DNA of 42,909 nucleotides from a virus. A model generated the notes under the pieces. It saw only the letters and a list, made by a program, of their open reading frames with translations. It ran no database searches and was not told where the DNA came from. The position numbers and the translations under genes are program-made. Shown here in pieces: positions 28,332-37,086 of the stretch; the first letter of the stretch is position 1; each line of letters opens with the position of its first letter. The DNA is taken from positions 1-42,909 of IMG/VR virus record IMGVR_UViG_3300031707_000048, one strand, 5' to 3'.

Positions 28332-28772
28332 ATGAGTGCGACAACTCTTTCGACTTTAGGTACTATTACATCGGTGGCGGGCACTGCTGCATCGGCTTAT
28401 GGTCAATACGCAAAGGGAAGAACTGAGCAATCGGTGAGGGAGAGCAACGCCGAGATTGTATTGCAGAAATCCAAATTCGAGGAGGAAAAGTCAAGAAAGA
28501 AATCGAAATACTTGATGGGGACGCAACGTATGTTGTACGCAAAGGCGGGAGTGGATATTTCGTCTGGAAGCCCACTGGCCGTGATGGCGTACACCGCTCA
28601 GGAAGCTGGAAAGGAGGCTGGGATGATAGCATGGGGAGGGGAAACAGAGGCGGAGCAGCAACGTGCGGCTGGAAGAGCGGCGGAGAGAGCCGGTAAGATA
28701 GGAGGGGTATCAACGTTCCTGACCGGATTGAGCGTAGCATCAACCCAGTACGCAAAACAGAAAAGTAAATAA
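28332..28772 (+). CDS. gp14-like internal virion protein
   Basis: A 146-residue protein that opens with a small-residue hydrophobic stretch (TLGTITSVAGTAASAYGQYA), followed by a charged helix. SKYLMGTQRMLYAKAGVDIS and GSPLAVMAYTAQEAGKEAG follow, the latter typical of T7 gp14-like proteins. These are ejected early and form part of a channel through the outer membrane. Order gp13-gp14-gp15-gp16 is preserved. Confidence 0.7.
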   Translation: MSATTLSTLGTITSVAGTAASAYGQYAKGRTEQSVRESNAEIVLQKSKFEEEKSRKKSKYLMGTQRMLYAKAGVDISSGSPLAVMAYTAQEAGKEAGMIAWGGETEAEQQRAAGRAAERAGKIGGVSTFLTGLSVASTQYAKQKSK

Positions 28773-28788
28773 TAAAAACGAGGTAGAA

Positions 28789-30360
28789 ATGCCAAAGATA
28801 CCGAGATTTCAACCAAGTGAAGGTTTTCCAGTGGGGCCGGTGTCCCCAGGAGCCGTCACCGCTCCGTATGAAGCCCTGATACAGGCGGGAGAACGGGCGG
28901 AGACAGCGGGGGCATATGCGGCCTCAACGTTCGCAGCAATAGCCGAGCGGGATCGCATGGCGGAAGTTCAGAAGCAAGCACTAAAGATCGGAAACAGTGT
29001 AAGAGATGATGAGGATGTGTTCGCAGAGGGGCTGTATGGGAGAACGGATTACGAGAATTTCGAGAAGGATGTGGATGAATGGGAAAAGAGGGTAAGAGAA
29101 AGACACCAACCGATGCTAAAGACTATGGACGGGAGAGAAAGTCCAGAATTATCATTGGCTGTGGACCGTGTGATATCGGACAGAACGACCGGATTAAAGA
29201 AATTGGCAAGAGATAAAGCAAGGCAGCAATTTGTGAACGAGGCCAAGGGGGAATGGGTAAAATCGCAGGATTATTACGTGAGAGACTTTGTAAATGAGGA
29301 TGACCCCGACAGGAAGGTTATTATCAAGAATAACATGGAGATAGAGGCAAGGGAATTAGCGAGTAGAGGAATTCTATGGCCCCAGGATGCGGAAGTGGAC
29401 ATCAAGCAGTTCGATGCAAAGGTGATTAGGGCATTAGAAATGGCAGATGAAGCGAGAGCGAGGGAGGCTATCATTATTGATCCTGAGACCGCCCTTGATC
29501 TGATAGGTGATAAGACAAAATTCACAAATCTAAATCCAATCAAGAGAACCGAGCTTTTCGAGCACGCCGAAGTAAGAATAAGGGTGGAAGGGTCGAGACT
29601 GGATAAGTTGACGAGAGCGGTGCAGAACGAGAATAGAGCAAAGGTACTGGATGAGTGGGCAGTAGGAAAACTTGATCTTGACCGGCTGAGGCAGTACAGG
29701 GAAGCGGACCCCGAGACCGGACAGCGTGGGCTATCTGATGAATTCTTTACTTCCATGATGGAGAAATTGAGACAAGGGAGGGATACGGTAACTGATCCCG
29801 ATACGTTCAACCGTCTATACTTAAAAGACGATCTGAGATGGAAAGACGTGGACAAGGAGAGCAATAAGATAAGTGAAAAAGACACAAGAGTATTGTTGAA
29901 CCGGATACTGCAGGAGAGAAGGGAAGATGTAAGGGACTCAAAGGAATTCAGAAAGAAAGAGGAGGCGGAGAAGAAAGCTGGAGAGACGGAAGAGAAGAAA
30001 ATAGCAAGGGAAAGAAGAAATGCATATGCAGGAGTGGCAAAGAAATTTATGACGAAGGCAATGAATGAATTGAGTATGAAGGCGGAAGATGGGTTGGAAG
30101 TATTAAAGACGTTCCAAGGATACGTAGATGATAAGAGTATAGCGCCGGAAGACCTTCCTAAGATGGCGGAGAAATTGATGGAGGCAAAGAAAGGCGGAGT
30201 GATAAAGTGGATAAAAGGACTGCTGTCGTCCACAGGGAAAGAACAAGAATGGAGTGAAGCAGCGCCAGAGACAGTTACTCCGGAGAAACCAGCAGCTATC
30301 CCTCCGGTCCGCCCACAGCGAAAGTCTCTGGATGAAATCTTTGGAGGCAAGAGGCCTTAA
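28789..30360 (+). CDS. gp15-like internal virion protein
   Basis: A 523-residue, highly charged, nearly all-helical protein with an N-terminal Pro/Gly segment (IPRFQPSEGFPVGPVSPG). Long helices follow, with repeated acidic/basic patterns (DEWEKRVRERHQPMLKTMDG; RQQFVNEAKGEWVKSQDYY). Size, composition and position match T7 gp15-like inner core proteins that are ejected into the periplasm. The C-terminus is Pro-rich. Its stop overlaps the next ATG (TAATG). Confidence 0.65.
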   Translation: MPKIPRFQPSEGFPVGPVSPGAVTAPYEALIQAGERAETAGAYAASTFAAIAERDRMAEVQKQALKIGNSVRDDEDVFAEGLYGRTDYENFEKDVDEWEKRVRERHQPMLKTMDGRESPELSLAVDRVISDRTTGLKKLARDKARQQFVNEAKGEWVKSQDYYVRDFVNEDDPDRKVIIKNNMEIEARELASRGILWPQDAEVDIKQFDAKVIRALEMADEARAREAIIIDPETALDLIGDKTKFTNLNPIKRTELFEHAEVRIRVEGSRLDKLTRAVQNENRAKVLDEWAVGKLDLDRLRQYREADPETGQRGLSDEFFTSMMEKLRQGRDTVTDPDTFNRLYLKDDLRWKDVDKESNKISEKDTRVLLNRILQERREDVRDSKEFRKKEEAEKKAGETEEKKIARERRNAYAGVAKKFMTKAMNELSMKAEDGLEVLKTFQGYVDDKSIAPEDLPKMAEKLMEAKKGGVIKWIKGLLSSTGKEQEWSEAAPETVTPEKPAAIPPVRPQRKSLDEIFGGKRP

Positions 30361-33300
30361 TGGATGACACGTATCTACACACTCTATACCCAAACCTTGG
30401 ACCCCAAATAAATGAGGCGTTGAACAGTGGGTATTCGTTCCAGCAAGTACACGATCACATTGCTGGAAGAATAAATGAAGCAAGAAGGAGCGGGTACAGC
30501 GGGGGGGAGATAGCGAAGTACACGGGGGCCACAATAGACATCGATTCCCCCCAAGGGTATAATCCATTCCTATCACAGACATATAGAGCCTTTAGCACGC
30601 TGAATGAAGGGACGGCTGGAGTTATTCAAAAGCTTCCTGAGATCGGGCAGTATATAAACGACAGAGTGGGATTCGGAAGGTCAGAAGTAACAGATATGAT
30701 GGTAAAGCAATCAGTAGACCTGTTGATGTCTAATAAGGAATATTGGGAGGGGAAGGCAAAAGAGAAGGGAGTAAACTTCATAGATGAATTGATTGGGGAT
30801 GCGGTGGGGGGGTTTATTCCATGGGTAGCGGAATTCGCAATGGGAATACCATACTTCGCCGCTCAGGGGGCGATTGAAGCCAAGTCAAAGGGGCAGAGTG
30901 AATTCGCAGGAGCGTTCTACGGGGCATTGGAACGTGGAATATTGGGAAAGCTGTTCGAGGTGTACAGCGGGTTGAAGAAGCCGTTGGCAGCAGTATCAAC
31001 GGGAGGAACGTTCGCCGTACAGACATGGGCAAAAGGTGGAGATATAAAAGAAATAGAAAAGGCGTTCCTAACTGGGGTGATGTATAGCCTCGGGGGGAAG
31101 GGAAGAATTGGAGTAAAAGAAATAAGGGATATGCACACGGGGAAGAGAAGCTATGAATTAAATGTGAGGAACGACGCCGAGATACTGAAAGGAGAAGTAG
31201 ATGAGACAAACGAGAAGATAAAGGCGATACCGGAAGGAGAGAAAAGAGTTGCAATAGAGACAAAGGATGGAAAGTTAGAAGTGGGGGATAAAGGGGAAGT
31301 GCACGCAACGGTGGCCACTGGGATTCCGGAGGAGAATATAAATAGGACCGGATTTGTAGATAATAAAGGAGAATTTACGGAGAAGGCAATTGCTGGGCCG
31401 GAGGTTGTGGAGTCCAATACCTATCAGGGCAAGCGCATGACTTCCCTGATGGGGCCGAATGATGAGATGATAGTGGCAAAGAGAGAAGGGAAAGACGTAG
31501 GATTCCTGTGGGCAACCAAGGAAGAAGGCGGGTTCAAGGTTCATAGGATTGAGGTGGACCCAGAATTTAGGAGACAGGGGATAGCAACGGAACTAATAAA
31601 GGAAGGAGAGGCCAAATGGGGGCCGTCTAAAGGTGCAGCAGTAGCACAGACGGCGGAGGGGGAAGCATTCACAAAGGGGAGGAGGGCAAAGGTTGAAGTG
31701 CCGCCCGCCGCTGGGACTTATGACACGTTTATAGCAGAGGGTGTGGGGGCCGAGGCCGCACGCAAAGAGGTCAAACTATACGGGACTCTGCTTGAGCAAC
31801 AGAAAGCAGCAGAGGCAGACGTAGAGAGATTAAAAGATTTGGCCATCACAAAGCCTGCCGAAGTTTTTATGAAGGGGAACGTTGAGGCGCTGGAGCAATA
31901 TGCACAGAGGGTAGACAGGGATGTGTTCGTGGATAAGATGAAGAAGTTGCATCCGTTTGACGAGAATTCGCTGTGGGCACAGGAAGGGTATGAAAGTGCG
32001 GGGGACTTTTGGGATAAGAATGCTGCCCCAAGCAAAGAGATAACAAAGGATCTGTTCGACCGTAATTGGTCGAAAGTTGGAGCATTGGCGGAGGATGTAG
32101 ATAAGAAGATAGACCAGATGATAAACACGGCGGAGCGGATGGGCAGGGCGGCATTCGATTCTGGGGATAAAGTTGGAGCGCTCCGTGAACATAAAAGGAT
32201 GGTGGAATTAAAAAGTAACAGGGAAGTAATAAAAAGAGAACACGACGGGTTGAAGAAGGAATCCAAGTCTATCGTGGCCAGAATAATGAAGATGTCCAAG
32301 CAGGAGAACGTGGACCCCGACTATCACGATCACATCCAGTCCATATTGGAAGATTACGACCTTCACACAAGAACCAAGAAGATATTGGGGGAGCGTGAGG
32401 CAACGCTGGATTTCATAAAGCGCCAGGAGGATGCAGGAGAGACTATTTACATACCGGAAGACAAATTGGCTATGCTAAGAAAGAAGCCATTGAATGACGT
32501 TACTATGGAGGAACTGAGAAATCTGGAAGAAGTGATAGAAGCAATAGCCCACCAGGGGGCGTTGAAATCAAAACTCCTTACTATTGGGAAGAAAAGAGAC
32601 TTCAATGACACGAAGACCGGACTTCTTGATAGCATGAAGGAGAACATTAATAATTATAAGGAACCCGTTGATATCGAAGGAAAATTCCCGTCCGAGAGAG
32701 GACCTGAGGGGTACGTGGCGAAATTCAAGCACAAGGTAGGGCAGCTGCACGGGGCCACCAAGGTTGAGTATATAATGGACAGATTGGATGGATTCAAAGG
32801 AAGAATGTATGAGATAGAGGGAAAGTGGGCAGAAGTATTTAAATCGAGGGTGGAGGCGGAGAATAAAGAATTAAAACTAAAGGAAGTGGATGTAAAGGCA
32901 ATAAAGGATGCCATAGAGCCAATTAAAGATAAATTCAGAAGCATGGTAAGCGACAAGACGGAGATAGATGGCAGGATGATGACGGGGATGGAAGCGGTAT
33001 CGGTGTATTGGAACAGCAAGAACGAGGGGAACCGCAATGCCCTTAAGAAAGGATTGGGACTGTCAGATGAGAACATCGACAATATAGTAAAGACGCTAAA
33101 GCCGGAAGAGATAAAGTTCGCAGATGATGTGATGGCATTAATTCAGAGCAAGGGGCCGGAGATAGCGAGGGTGTTAAAAGAATTAACGGGAGAGGGGATG
33201 AAGTTTGAGAAGAACTACTTTCCGCTGTGGTTCGATTATGAATTATCGGATAGAATGGTGGAAAGACAGAAAGATATAAACCTATTCAAGCAGGTGTACA

Positions 33301-34559
33301 GCAAGGTATCGGTTGGCAGGAAATTCACGGTGTCCAGAGTGGGAGGAGTAGAGGCCCCATACCTGTCATTCGACGTTGCCCTCAAGCATCTCGATAGAGT
33401 CAATCACTTTATTGCCAATGCGGAAGCCGTAAGGGACTTCCAGAAATTAATGTACGACAAGGATATAAAAATGAATATTGAGGCGAATGCAGGAGAGGGA
33501 GCGTACAGAGAGATGACGGATTGGATGAAGGAATGGGCAAACCCGAGGACCGGCTATATAGGGGAACTGGACAGATACTTCGGAATCCTGCGCCACAACA
33601 CCACGCTTGTTGCGCTTGGATGCAAGGTGAGCACTATGGTACTGCAGCCCACGGCCTACGCCCAGCTTATCAACCGCATTGGATTCAACAATGCGATGGC
33701 AGGACTCATGGACTTTTACCGTCATCCGAGCGAGAATCTCAACACTATATACGAACTCTCCCCTACTATGAAGACCCGTATGCATTCATTTGACCGTGAT
33801 CTTATGGATTTTCTTAACACGGATGCGTATTTCTCCAAGCAGGCAAAATTAAAAGAGGCTGCTATGTGCGGGATATCAATATTAGATTTGGCCACTACCG
33901 CTCCTGCATGGTGGAGTGCGTATAACTTGGGAATGAAAAAGTTCGGATGGGATCAAGTGAAGTCGGTGGAGTACGCAGATAAGATGATAAGGACTACACA
34001 GGCAAGCGGATTGTCGAAGGATCTCCCAGGAGTGCTGAGGGGCAGCAATTTCAAAAAATCCTTCGCTATGTTCTACACCTATTTCTCCTCCACCTACAAT
34101 GAGGCGATGAGAGACGTGGGGGCTACAAGAGCAGGAGAGCAATCAATCCCCAGCCTCATGAGGACATTTATGTGGCTTTTTATAATACCGGCAGTTATAG
34201 AGACTGCGTTCAAGAAGCGTGAGGAATTCACCGCAGAAGAATACACAAAGAATCTGGTAGTGAACATAGGAACGTCAATCCCGTACGTTGGTCCCGTCAT
34301 CAACGCCGCTACCACTGGATTTAATTATCAGGCCTCCCCGATGATGGAATTGCCGAAAGAACTAACCATGATATGGACGGCTAAGGAGCCGGTGAAAAAA
34401 CTCAAGCATAGCGTGATGGCGACGGGGTATCTCACGGGGTTTCCGTCCCGCCAGGCGATTCTCACCACTCAATACTTAGCGGATTTAATGTCGGGGAGAT
34501 CCTACGATCCGGCAAATCTAATATACAGAGAGAAAGAGAAAAAAGGAGGGTGGAAATGA
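30360..34559 (+). CDS. gp16-like large internal virion protein with embedded GNAT domain
   Basis: The largest gene, 1399 residues. The N-terminus (about 1-270) is helical with hydrophobic Gly/Ala stretches (DAVGGFIPWVAEFAMGIP). Residues about 350-445 look like a GNAT acetyltransferase: MIVAKREGKDVGFLWATKE, then RIEVDPEFRRQGIATELIKE with the R-x-x-G-x-A acetyl-CoA loop. Residues 480-1100 are charged helices. The last 300 residues (LGCKVSTMVLQPTAYAQLIN; MFYTYFSSTYNEAMRD) match the end of large ejected or polyvalent phage proteins. There is no lytic transglycosylase domain at the N-terminus, unlike T7 gp16. Probably ejected with DNA. Confidence 0.72.
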   Translation: MDDTYLHTLYPNLGPQINEALNSGYSFQQVHDHIAGRINEARRSGYSGGEIAKYTGATIDIDSPQGYNPFLSQTYRAFSTLNEGTAGVIQKLPEIGQYINDRVGFGRSEVTDMMVKQSVDLLMSNKEYWEGKAKEKGVNFIDELIGDAVGGFIPWVAEFAMGIPYFAAQGAIEAKSKGQSEFAGAFYGALERGILGKLFEVYSGLKKPLAAVSTGGTFAVQTWAKGGDIKEIEKAFLTGVMYSLGGKGRIGVKEIRDMHTGKRSYELNVRNDAEILKGEVDETNEKIKAIPEGEKRVAIETKDGKLEVGDKGEVHATVATGIPEENINRTGFVDNKGEFTEKAIAGPEVVESNTYQGKRMTSLMGPNDEMIVAKREGKDVGFLWATKEEGGFKVHRIEVDPEFRRQGIATELIKEGEAKWGPSKGAAVAQTAEGEAFTKGRRAKVEVPPAAGTYDTFIAEGVGAEAARKEVKLYGTLLEQQKAAEADVERLKDLAITKPAEVFMKGNVEALEQYAQRVDRDVFVDKMKKLHPFDENSLWAQEGYESAGDFWDKNAAPSKEITKDLFDRNWSKVGALAEDVDKKIDQMINTAERMGRAAFDSGDKVGALREHKRMVELKSNREVIKREHDGLKKESKSIVARIMKMSKQENVDPDYHDHIQSILEDYDLHTRTKKILGEREATLDFIKRQEDAGETIYIPEDKLAMLRKKPLNDVTMEELRNLEEVIEAIAHQGALKSKLLTIGKKRDFNDTKTGLLDSMKENINNYKEPVDIEGKFPSERGPEGYVAKFKHKVGQLHGATKVEYIMDRLDGFKGRMYEIEGKWAEVFKSRVEAENKELKLKEVDVKAIKDAIEPIKDKFRSMVSDKTEIDGRMMTGMEAVSVYWNSKNEGNRNALKKGLGLSDENIDNIVKTLKPEEIKFADDVMALIQSKGPEIARVLKELTGEGMKFEKNYFPLWFDYELSDRMVERQKDINLFKQVYSKVSVGRKFTVSRVGGVEAPYLSFDVALKHLDRVNHFIANAEAVRDFQKLMYDKDIKMNIEANAGEGAYREMTDWMKEWANPRTGYIGELDRYFGILRHNTTLVALGCKVSTMVLQPTAYAQLINRIGFNNAMAGLMDFYRHPSENLNTIYELSPTMKTRMHSFDRDLMDFLNTDAYFSKQAKLKEAAMCGISILDLATTAPAWWSAYNLGMKKFGWDQVKSVEYADKMIRTTQASGLSKDLPGVLRGSNFKKSFAMFYTYFSSTYNEAMRDVGATRAGEQSIPSLMRTFMWLFIIPAVIETAFKKREEFTAEEYTKNLVVNIGTSIPYVGPVINAATTGFNYQASPMMELPKELTMIWTAKEPVKKLKHSVMATGYLTGFPSRQAILTTQYLADLMSGRSYDPANLIYREKEKKGGWK

Positions 34560-35071
34560 AAAAATTATTATTAGCATTGGTAGTTGCATTAGTTTTGGTG
34601 GCTGGGCAGGTCTATGGAGCAGTCGGCTCCATCTCAATCAGCGGGGACGACTTGATATGGAGCAAACCGCTGAACAGATCTGTATTCAGAGTGATCACCG
34701 TCATCTTTACTGCGAGTAGCACAGACGGATCAGTACCGGACCTAACCTTGAATGCAGACACAGCGGGGTTGAAGAATGGCAGCCCGCTCGGGTGGTATGG
34801 GTACGCAGTGATTATTGATTGCAACCATGCCGGAACTGAGCCTACGGAGAACAGCGAGCTTTACATTCTCAATGCGGGCGGCGGAGACGTGCTGGGAGGC
34901 CAGGGCGTGGATCAAATCGATAACTCGGCAGAGCGGTTCGTGTACTTCCACAACGGATCGGTCCCGTTCAAACAACCTATGGTGGGAACGTGGACCGTGA
35001 GGGTGACACAGCAGGCAGCAGCCGTGAATAGCGCCACCGGAACACTGTACGTCATCCTGGTATCGGAGTGA
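34556..35071 (+). CDS. Secreted beta protein, 171 aa
   Basis: A signal peptide (MKKLLLALVVALVLVAGQVYG, cleavage about residue 21; shown in parts: MKKLLLALVV, ALVLVAGQVYG) is followed by a beta-rich domain: VGSISISGDDLIWSKPLN, FRVITVIFTASSTDGSVPDL, YAVIIDCNHAGTEPTENSEL, VGTWTVRVTQQAAAV. ATG 34556 follows AAGGAGGGTGGAA and overlaps the previous stop. A late exported protein might act at the cell surface, in superinfection exclusion, or as a decoration. No family recognised. Confidence 0.6.
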   Translation: MKKLLLALVVALVLVAGQVYGAVGSISISGDDLIWSKPLNRSVFRVITVIFTASSTDGSVPDLTLNADTAGLKNGSPLGWYGYAVIIDCNHAGTEPTENSELYILNAGGGDVLGGQGVDQIDNSAERFVYFHNGSVPFKQPMVGTWTVRVTQQAAAVNSATGTLYVILVSE

Positions 35072-35078
35072 GGTGAGC

Positions 35079-35429
35079 ATGAAAAAATTTATCAAGGATA
35101 ATAAGACGGTAACGGCTGTGATTATTTGTGTTCTGGGATTCATCATATCGTGGGGGATATGGACGACATGCTCCCTATTCTCCCACCACGAGAGCCAAGC
35201 ATTGAGTGGTGAACGTGATAAATCGATAACTCAGACAGTGGGGGAAGTAAAAACCGATCTTAAGGAATTCAAAGAAGACGTGAAGGAGGAATTCGGCAAG
35301 ACGAGGGAAAAGATAGATAGTAATCAGGAGAAAATTATTAATATTCTCATGAGAGCGGAGAAAAGAGGCCAGTCCATGGAGAAGAGTAGCAGATCCATGG
35401 AAAAGATGATGGAGAAAAGTAACAAATAA
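35079..35429 (+). CDS. Single-TM coiled-coil protein, 116 aa
   Basis: One N-terminal membrane segment (AVIICVLGFIISWGIWTTC) is followed by a long Lys/Glu coiled coil (EVKTDLKEFKEDVKEEFGKT) and a Met/Ser/Lys-rich tail with repeated SMEK. It sits at the head of the lysis block, just before the endolysin. This topology fits a spanin- or holin-associated protein. ATG 35079 follows GAGG; GTG 35073 is less likely. Confidence 0.55.
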   Translation: MKKFIKDNKTVTAVIICVLGFIISWGIWTTCSLFSHHESQALSGERDKSITQTVGEVKTDLKEFKEDVKEEFGKTREKIDSNQEKIINILMRAEKRGQSMEKSSRSMEKMMEKSNK

Positions 35430-35902
35430 TGGGAAGCCGCAACATAAATGACCTTGACCCGATGATTTTATTCCTCTATCACGAATTCTCCCGCAGGATG
35501 GGGGAAGTGAAACTTTCTTATGCCGTTACTTCCACCTCCCGATCGGTGATAGAGCAGATGGCGTTGTACGTCCAGGGAAGGCTGTCACTGTCTGATGTCA
35601 ATATATTCAGGAATGTGGCGAGACTCCCCCTTATTGCGATATCGGGGAACGTCAAGGTCACGTGGACCCTTAATTCCAAGCACGTCACCAACATGTTCGA
35701 CGATGACCTTAATAATAACAAGGCAAGAGCATTCGACATCGCAATCATCGGTAAGCAGGGGCAGGCAGTATGGGACATAAAGGTATCGGTAAACGACAAT
35801 GAAATACCAGATTACGATGAAGCGGGGGAAATCGGTGAATCAGTAGGATTAAAGTGGGGAGGAAGATTTTCCCAGCCCGATAGACCGCACTTTGAGATAT
35901 AA
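35429..35902 (+). CDS. M15 family endolysin (L-alanyl-D-glutamate peptidase type)
   Basis: A 157-residue zinc peptidase. YAVTSTSRSVIEQMALYVQG opens the fold. The ligands are SKH (His85), ARAFD (Asp103) and RPHFEI (His154), with WGGRF before the last. This is the phage variant of the VanY/M15C family with an insertion between the first two ligands (H to D is 18 residues). It cuts the peptide stem of peptidoglycan. There is no signal peptide or cell-wall-binding domain, so it needs a holin. The start overlaps the previous stop. Confidence 0.8.
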   Translation: MGSRNINDLDPMILFLYHEFSRRMGEVKLSYAVTSTSRSVIEQMALYVQGRLSLSDVNIFRNVARLPLIAISGNVKVTWTLNSKHVTNMFDDDLNNNKARAFDIAIIGKQGQAVWDIKVSVNDNEIPDYDEAGEIGESVGLKWGGRFSQPDRPHFEI

Positions 35903-35920
35903 AAGAAGGGAGGTGACGTT

Positions 35921-36007
35921 ATGATAGGTTTAATACTTGCATTTGTTCTTGGTCTCATTGGAGGTTACGCTCTTAGATGGTATCTCGTGATAAAGGGGGT
36001 GATATAA
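35921..36007 (+). CDS. Membrane micropeptide, 28 aa, possible holin/antiholin
   Basis: ATG 35921 follows GAAGGGAGGTGACGTT. It encodes one hydrophobic span (MIGLILAFVLGLIGGYAL) with a short basic tail. It lies between endolysin and holin-like gene. A regulator or accessory pore component is plausible, but the peptide is very short. Confidence 0.5.
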   Translation: MIGLILAFVLGLIGGYALRWYLVIKGVI

Positions 36008-36008
36008 A

Positions 36009-36260
36009 ATGAACGAAGAGAAATCAGGCAAAAGGGAGTGGAATCAATATATACTTGCGTGGGTGATCGTGATTGGGTTCTTCCTGCTGTGCTACTTCCT
36101 AATGAAGGCCCCTCTCCCTCAGGGATCAAACGAAGTGGTATTTATGTTGTTTGGCGCACTGGCGGCTGCATTTGGGGCAATAGTACAATACTTCTTCGGA
36201 AGCTCTAAGGGGTCGGCAGAGAAGACAGAATTGCTGGCTAAATCAGAGCCAATAAAGTAG
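36009..36260 (+). CDS. Holin-like protein, 83 aa, two TM segments
   Basis: Two hydrophobic spans (YILAWVIVIGFFLLCYFLM and VVFMLFGALAAAFGAIVQYF) are separated by a short loop. FGSSKGSAEKTELLAK follows, a motif I associate with phage holins of this size. Its position after the endolysin supports the call. It should open the inner membrane at lysis time. No dual start is evident. Confidence 0.68.
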   Translation: MNEEKSGKREWNQYILAWVIVIGFFLLCYFLMKAPLPQGSNEVVFMLFGALAAAFGAIVQYFFGSSKGSAEKTELLAKSEPIK

Positions 36261-36270
36261 AGAGGAGAGT

Positions 36271-36675
36271 ATGAGTATAATAAGGAAGATACCATGGTGG
36301 GGGTGGGTGGGCGCAGTTATTATCATCGTGGTTGTTTGGCAATCGTTCTCTGGCTGGGCTATGTCCCGCAGGCTTTACAACGTGGCTATTGATCAGCTTA
36401 GGGAGGACCAAAGCAGCATCGTCCAGCAGAAAGATGAATGGATAAGGGCTCGCGAGAAACAGATATTAGACTTTCAAGGGGAGATAGACAAAATTAGGAG
36501 TGAGAAGGTATCCGAGAGAGCGAAAGCTGCAGAGTCAGCCGCAGAAGTAGTCCGATTGAGGGAAAAAATTTATGAACTTCAATTCAAGATCGATCATATT
36601 ATTGTTTCTAACGATCCTGATCGCATCATCGATAGTCTTCGTAGGCAGGGTATCCGCTCAATCCGTATCCATTGA
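36271..36675 (+). CDS. Spanin-like protein (i-spanin-type topology), 134 aa
   Basis: One N-terminal membrane anchor (WWGWVGAVIIIVVVWQSF) and a periplasmic coiled coil (QKDEWIRAREKQILDFQGEI and onward). This is the Rz-type topology. The last 104 bases overlap the next gene in another frame, as in Rz/Rz1 pairs. AGAGGAGAGT precedes the ATG. Family identity cannot be proved by sequence because spanins diverge fast. Confidence 0.55.
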   Translation: MSIIRKIPWWGWVGAVIIIVVVWQSFSGWAMSRRLYNVAIDQLREDQSSIVQQKDEWIRAREKQILDFQGEIDKIRSEKVSERAKAAESAAEVVRLREKIYELQFKIDHIIVSNDPDRIIDSLRRQGIRSIRIH

Positions 36676-37021
36676 TATTGAACTTGCGGATTTGATGGAG
36701 ATAGATCATCGGCTCCAAGAGTTGGAATTGCTGCGGCAGAAGAGTGTAGAACAAGGGAATACGATAGTTGAACTTGAAAAGTCACTTGCCGTTGAGAAGA
36801 GAACGAATGAACTGAACGAGCGTGAAATCCACCTACAGAAAAAGATAATAGAAGTAAAGGAGATGGAAATACAAGGACTGAACAGAAATTTTGATCAGAT
36901 GAAGGAAGTGGCTGATAGGGCTGTGAAGTTGGCGGAGATATCGAAACCGAGTCTTTCCGGTCCTCTACTTACCACTATCGGGATTGTTCTTGCCGCAATT
37001 ATTGTTGGAATAGCGCTGTAA
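36572..37021 (+). CDS. Coiled-coil protein with N- and C-terminal hydrophobic ends (spanin-like)
   Basis: A 149-residue protein starting out of frame inside the previous gene. The N-terminus (SIILLFLTILIASSIVFVG, then VSAQS) is a signal or anchor. A long coiled coil follows (QSVEQ-type heptads, NELNEREIHLQKKIIEVKE), and the C-terminus is a membrane span (TTIGIVLAAIIVGIAL). Nested start plus coiled coil suggests a spanin partner or unimolecular spanin. There is no lipobox cysteine, so outer-membrane attachment is unexplained. Confidence 0.52.
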   Translation: MNFNSRSIILLFLTILIASSIVFVGRVSAQSVSIDIELADLMEIDHRLQELELLRQKSVEQGNTIVELEKSLAVEKRTNELNEREIHLQKKIIEVKEMEIQGLNRNFDQMKEVADRAVKLAEISKPSLSGPLLTTIGIVLAAIIVGIAL

Positions 37022-37035
37022 GGTGGGAGGAAGGC

Positions 37036-37075
37036 ACAAAAAGATGGAGGGGAAGAGTCCTCCTCATTCCCCTCC
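37036..37075 (-). terminator. Terminator ending the leftward arm
   Basis: GGAGGGGAA (37046-37054) and TTCCCCTCC (37067-37075) form a perfect 9-bp stem with a 12-base loop. On the minus strand it is followed by ATCTTTTTG, a typical intrinsic terminator just after the stop of the secreted low-complexity gene. On the plus strand there is no T-run, though the stem may slow late transcription. Confidence 0.7.
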
Positions 37076-37086
37076 TGATCTGACAA

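Noticed and set aside
29274-30350. 358-codon open frame on the minus strand
   Set aside because: It is antisense to the gp15-like gene. Purine-rich sense strands here leave long stop-free antisense frames; it is Ser/Phe-rich, has no ribosome site and opposes the operon.
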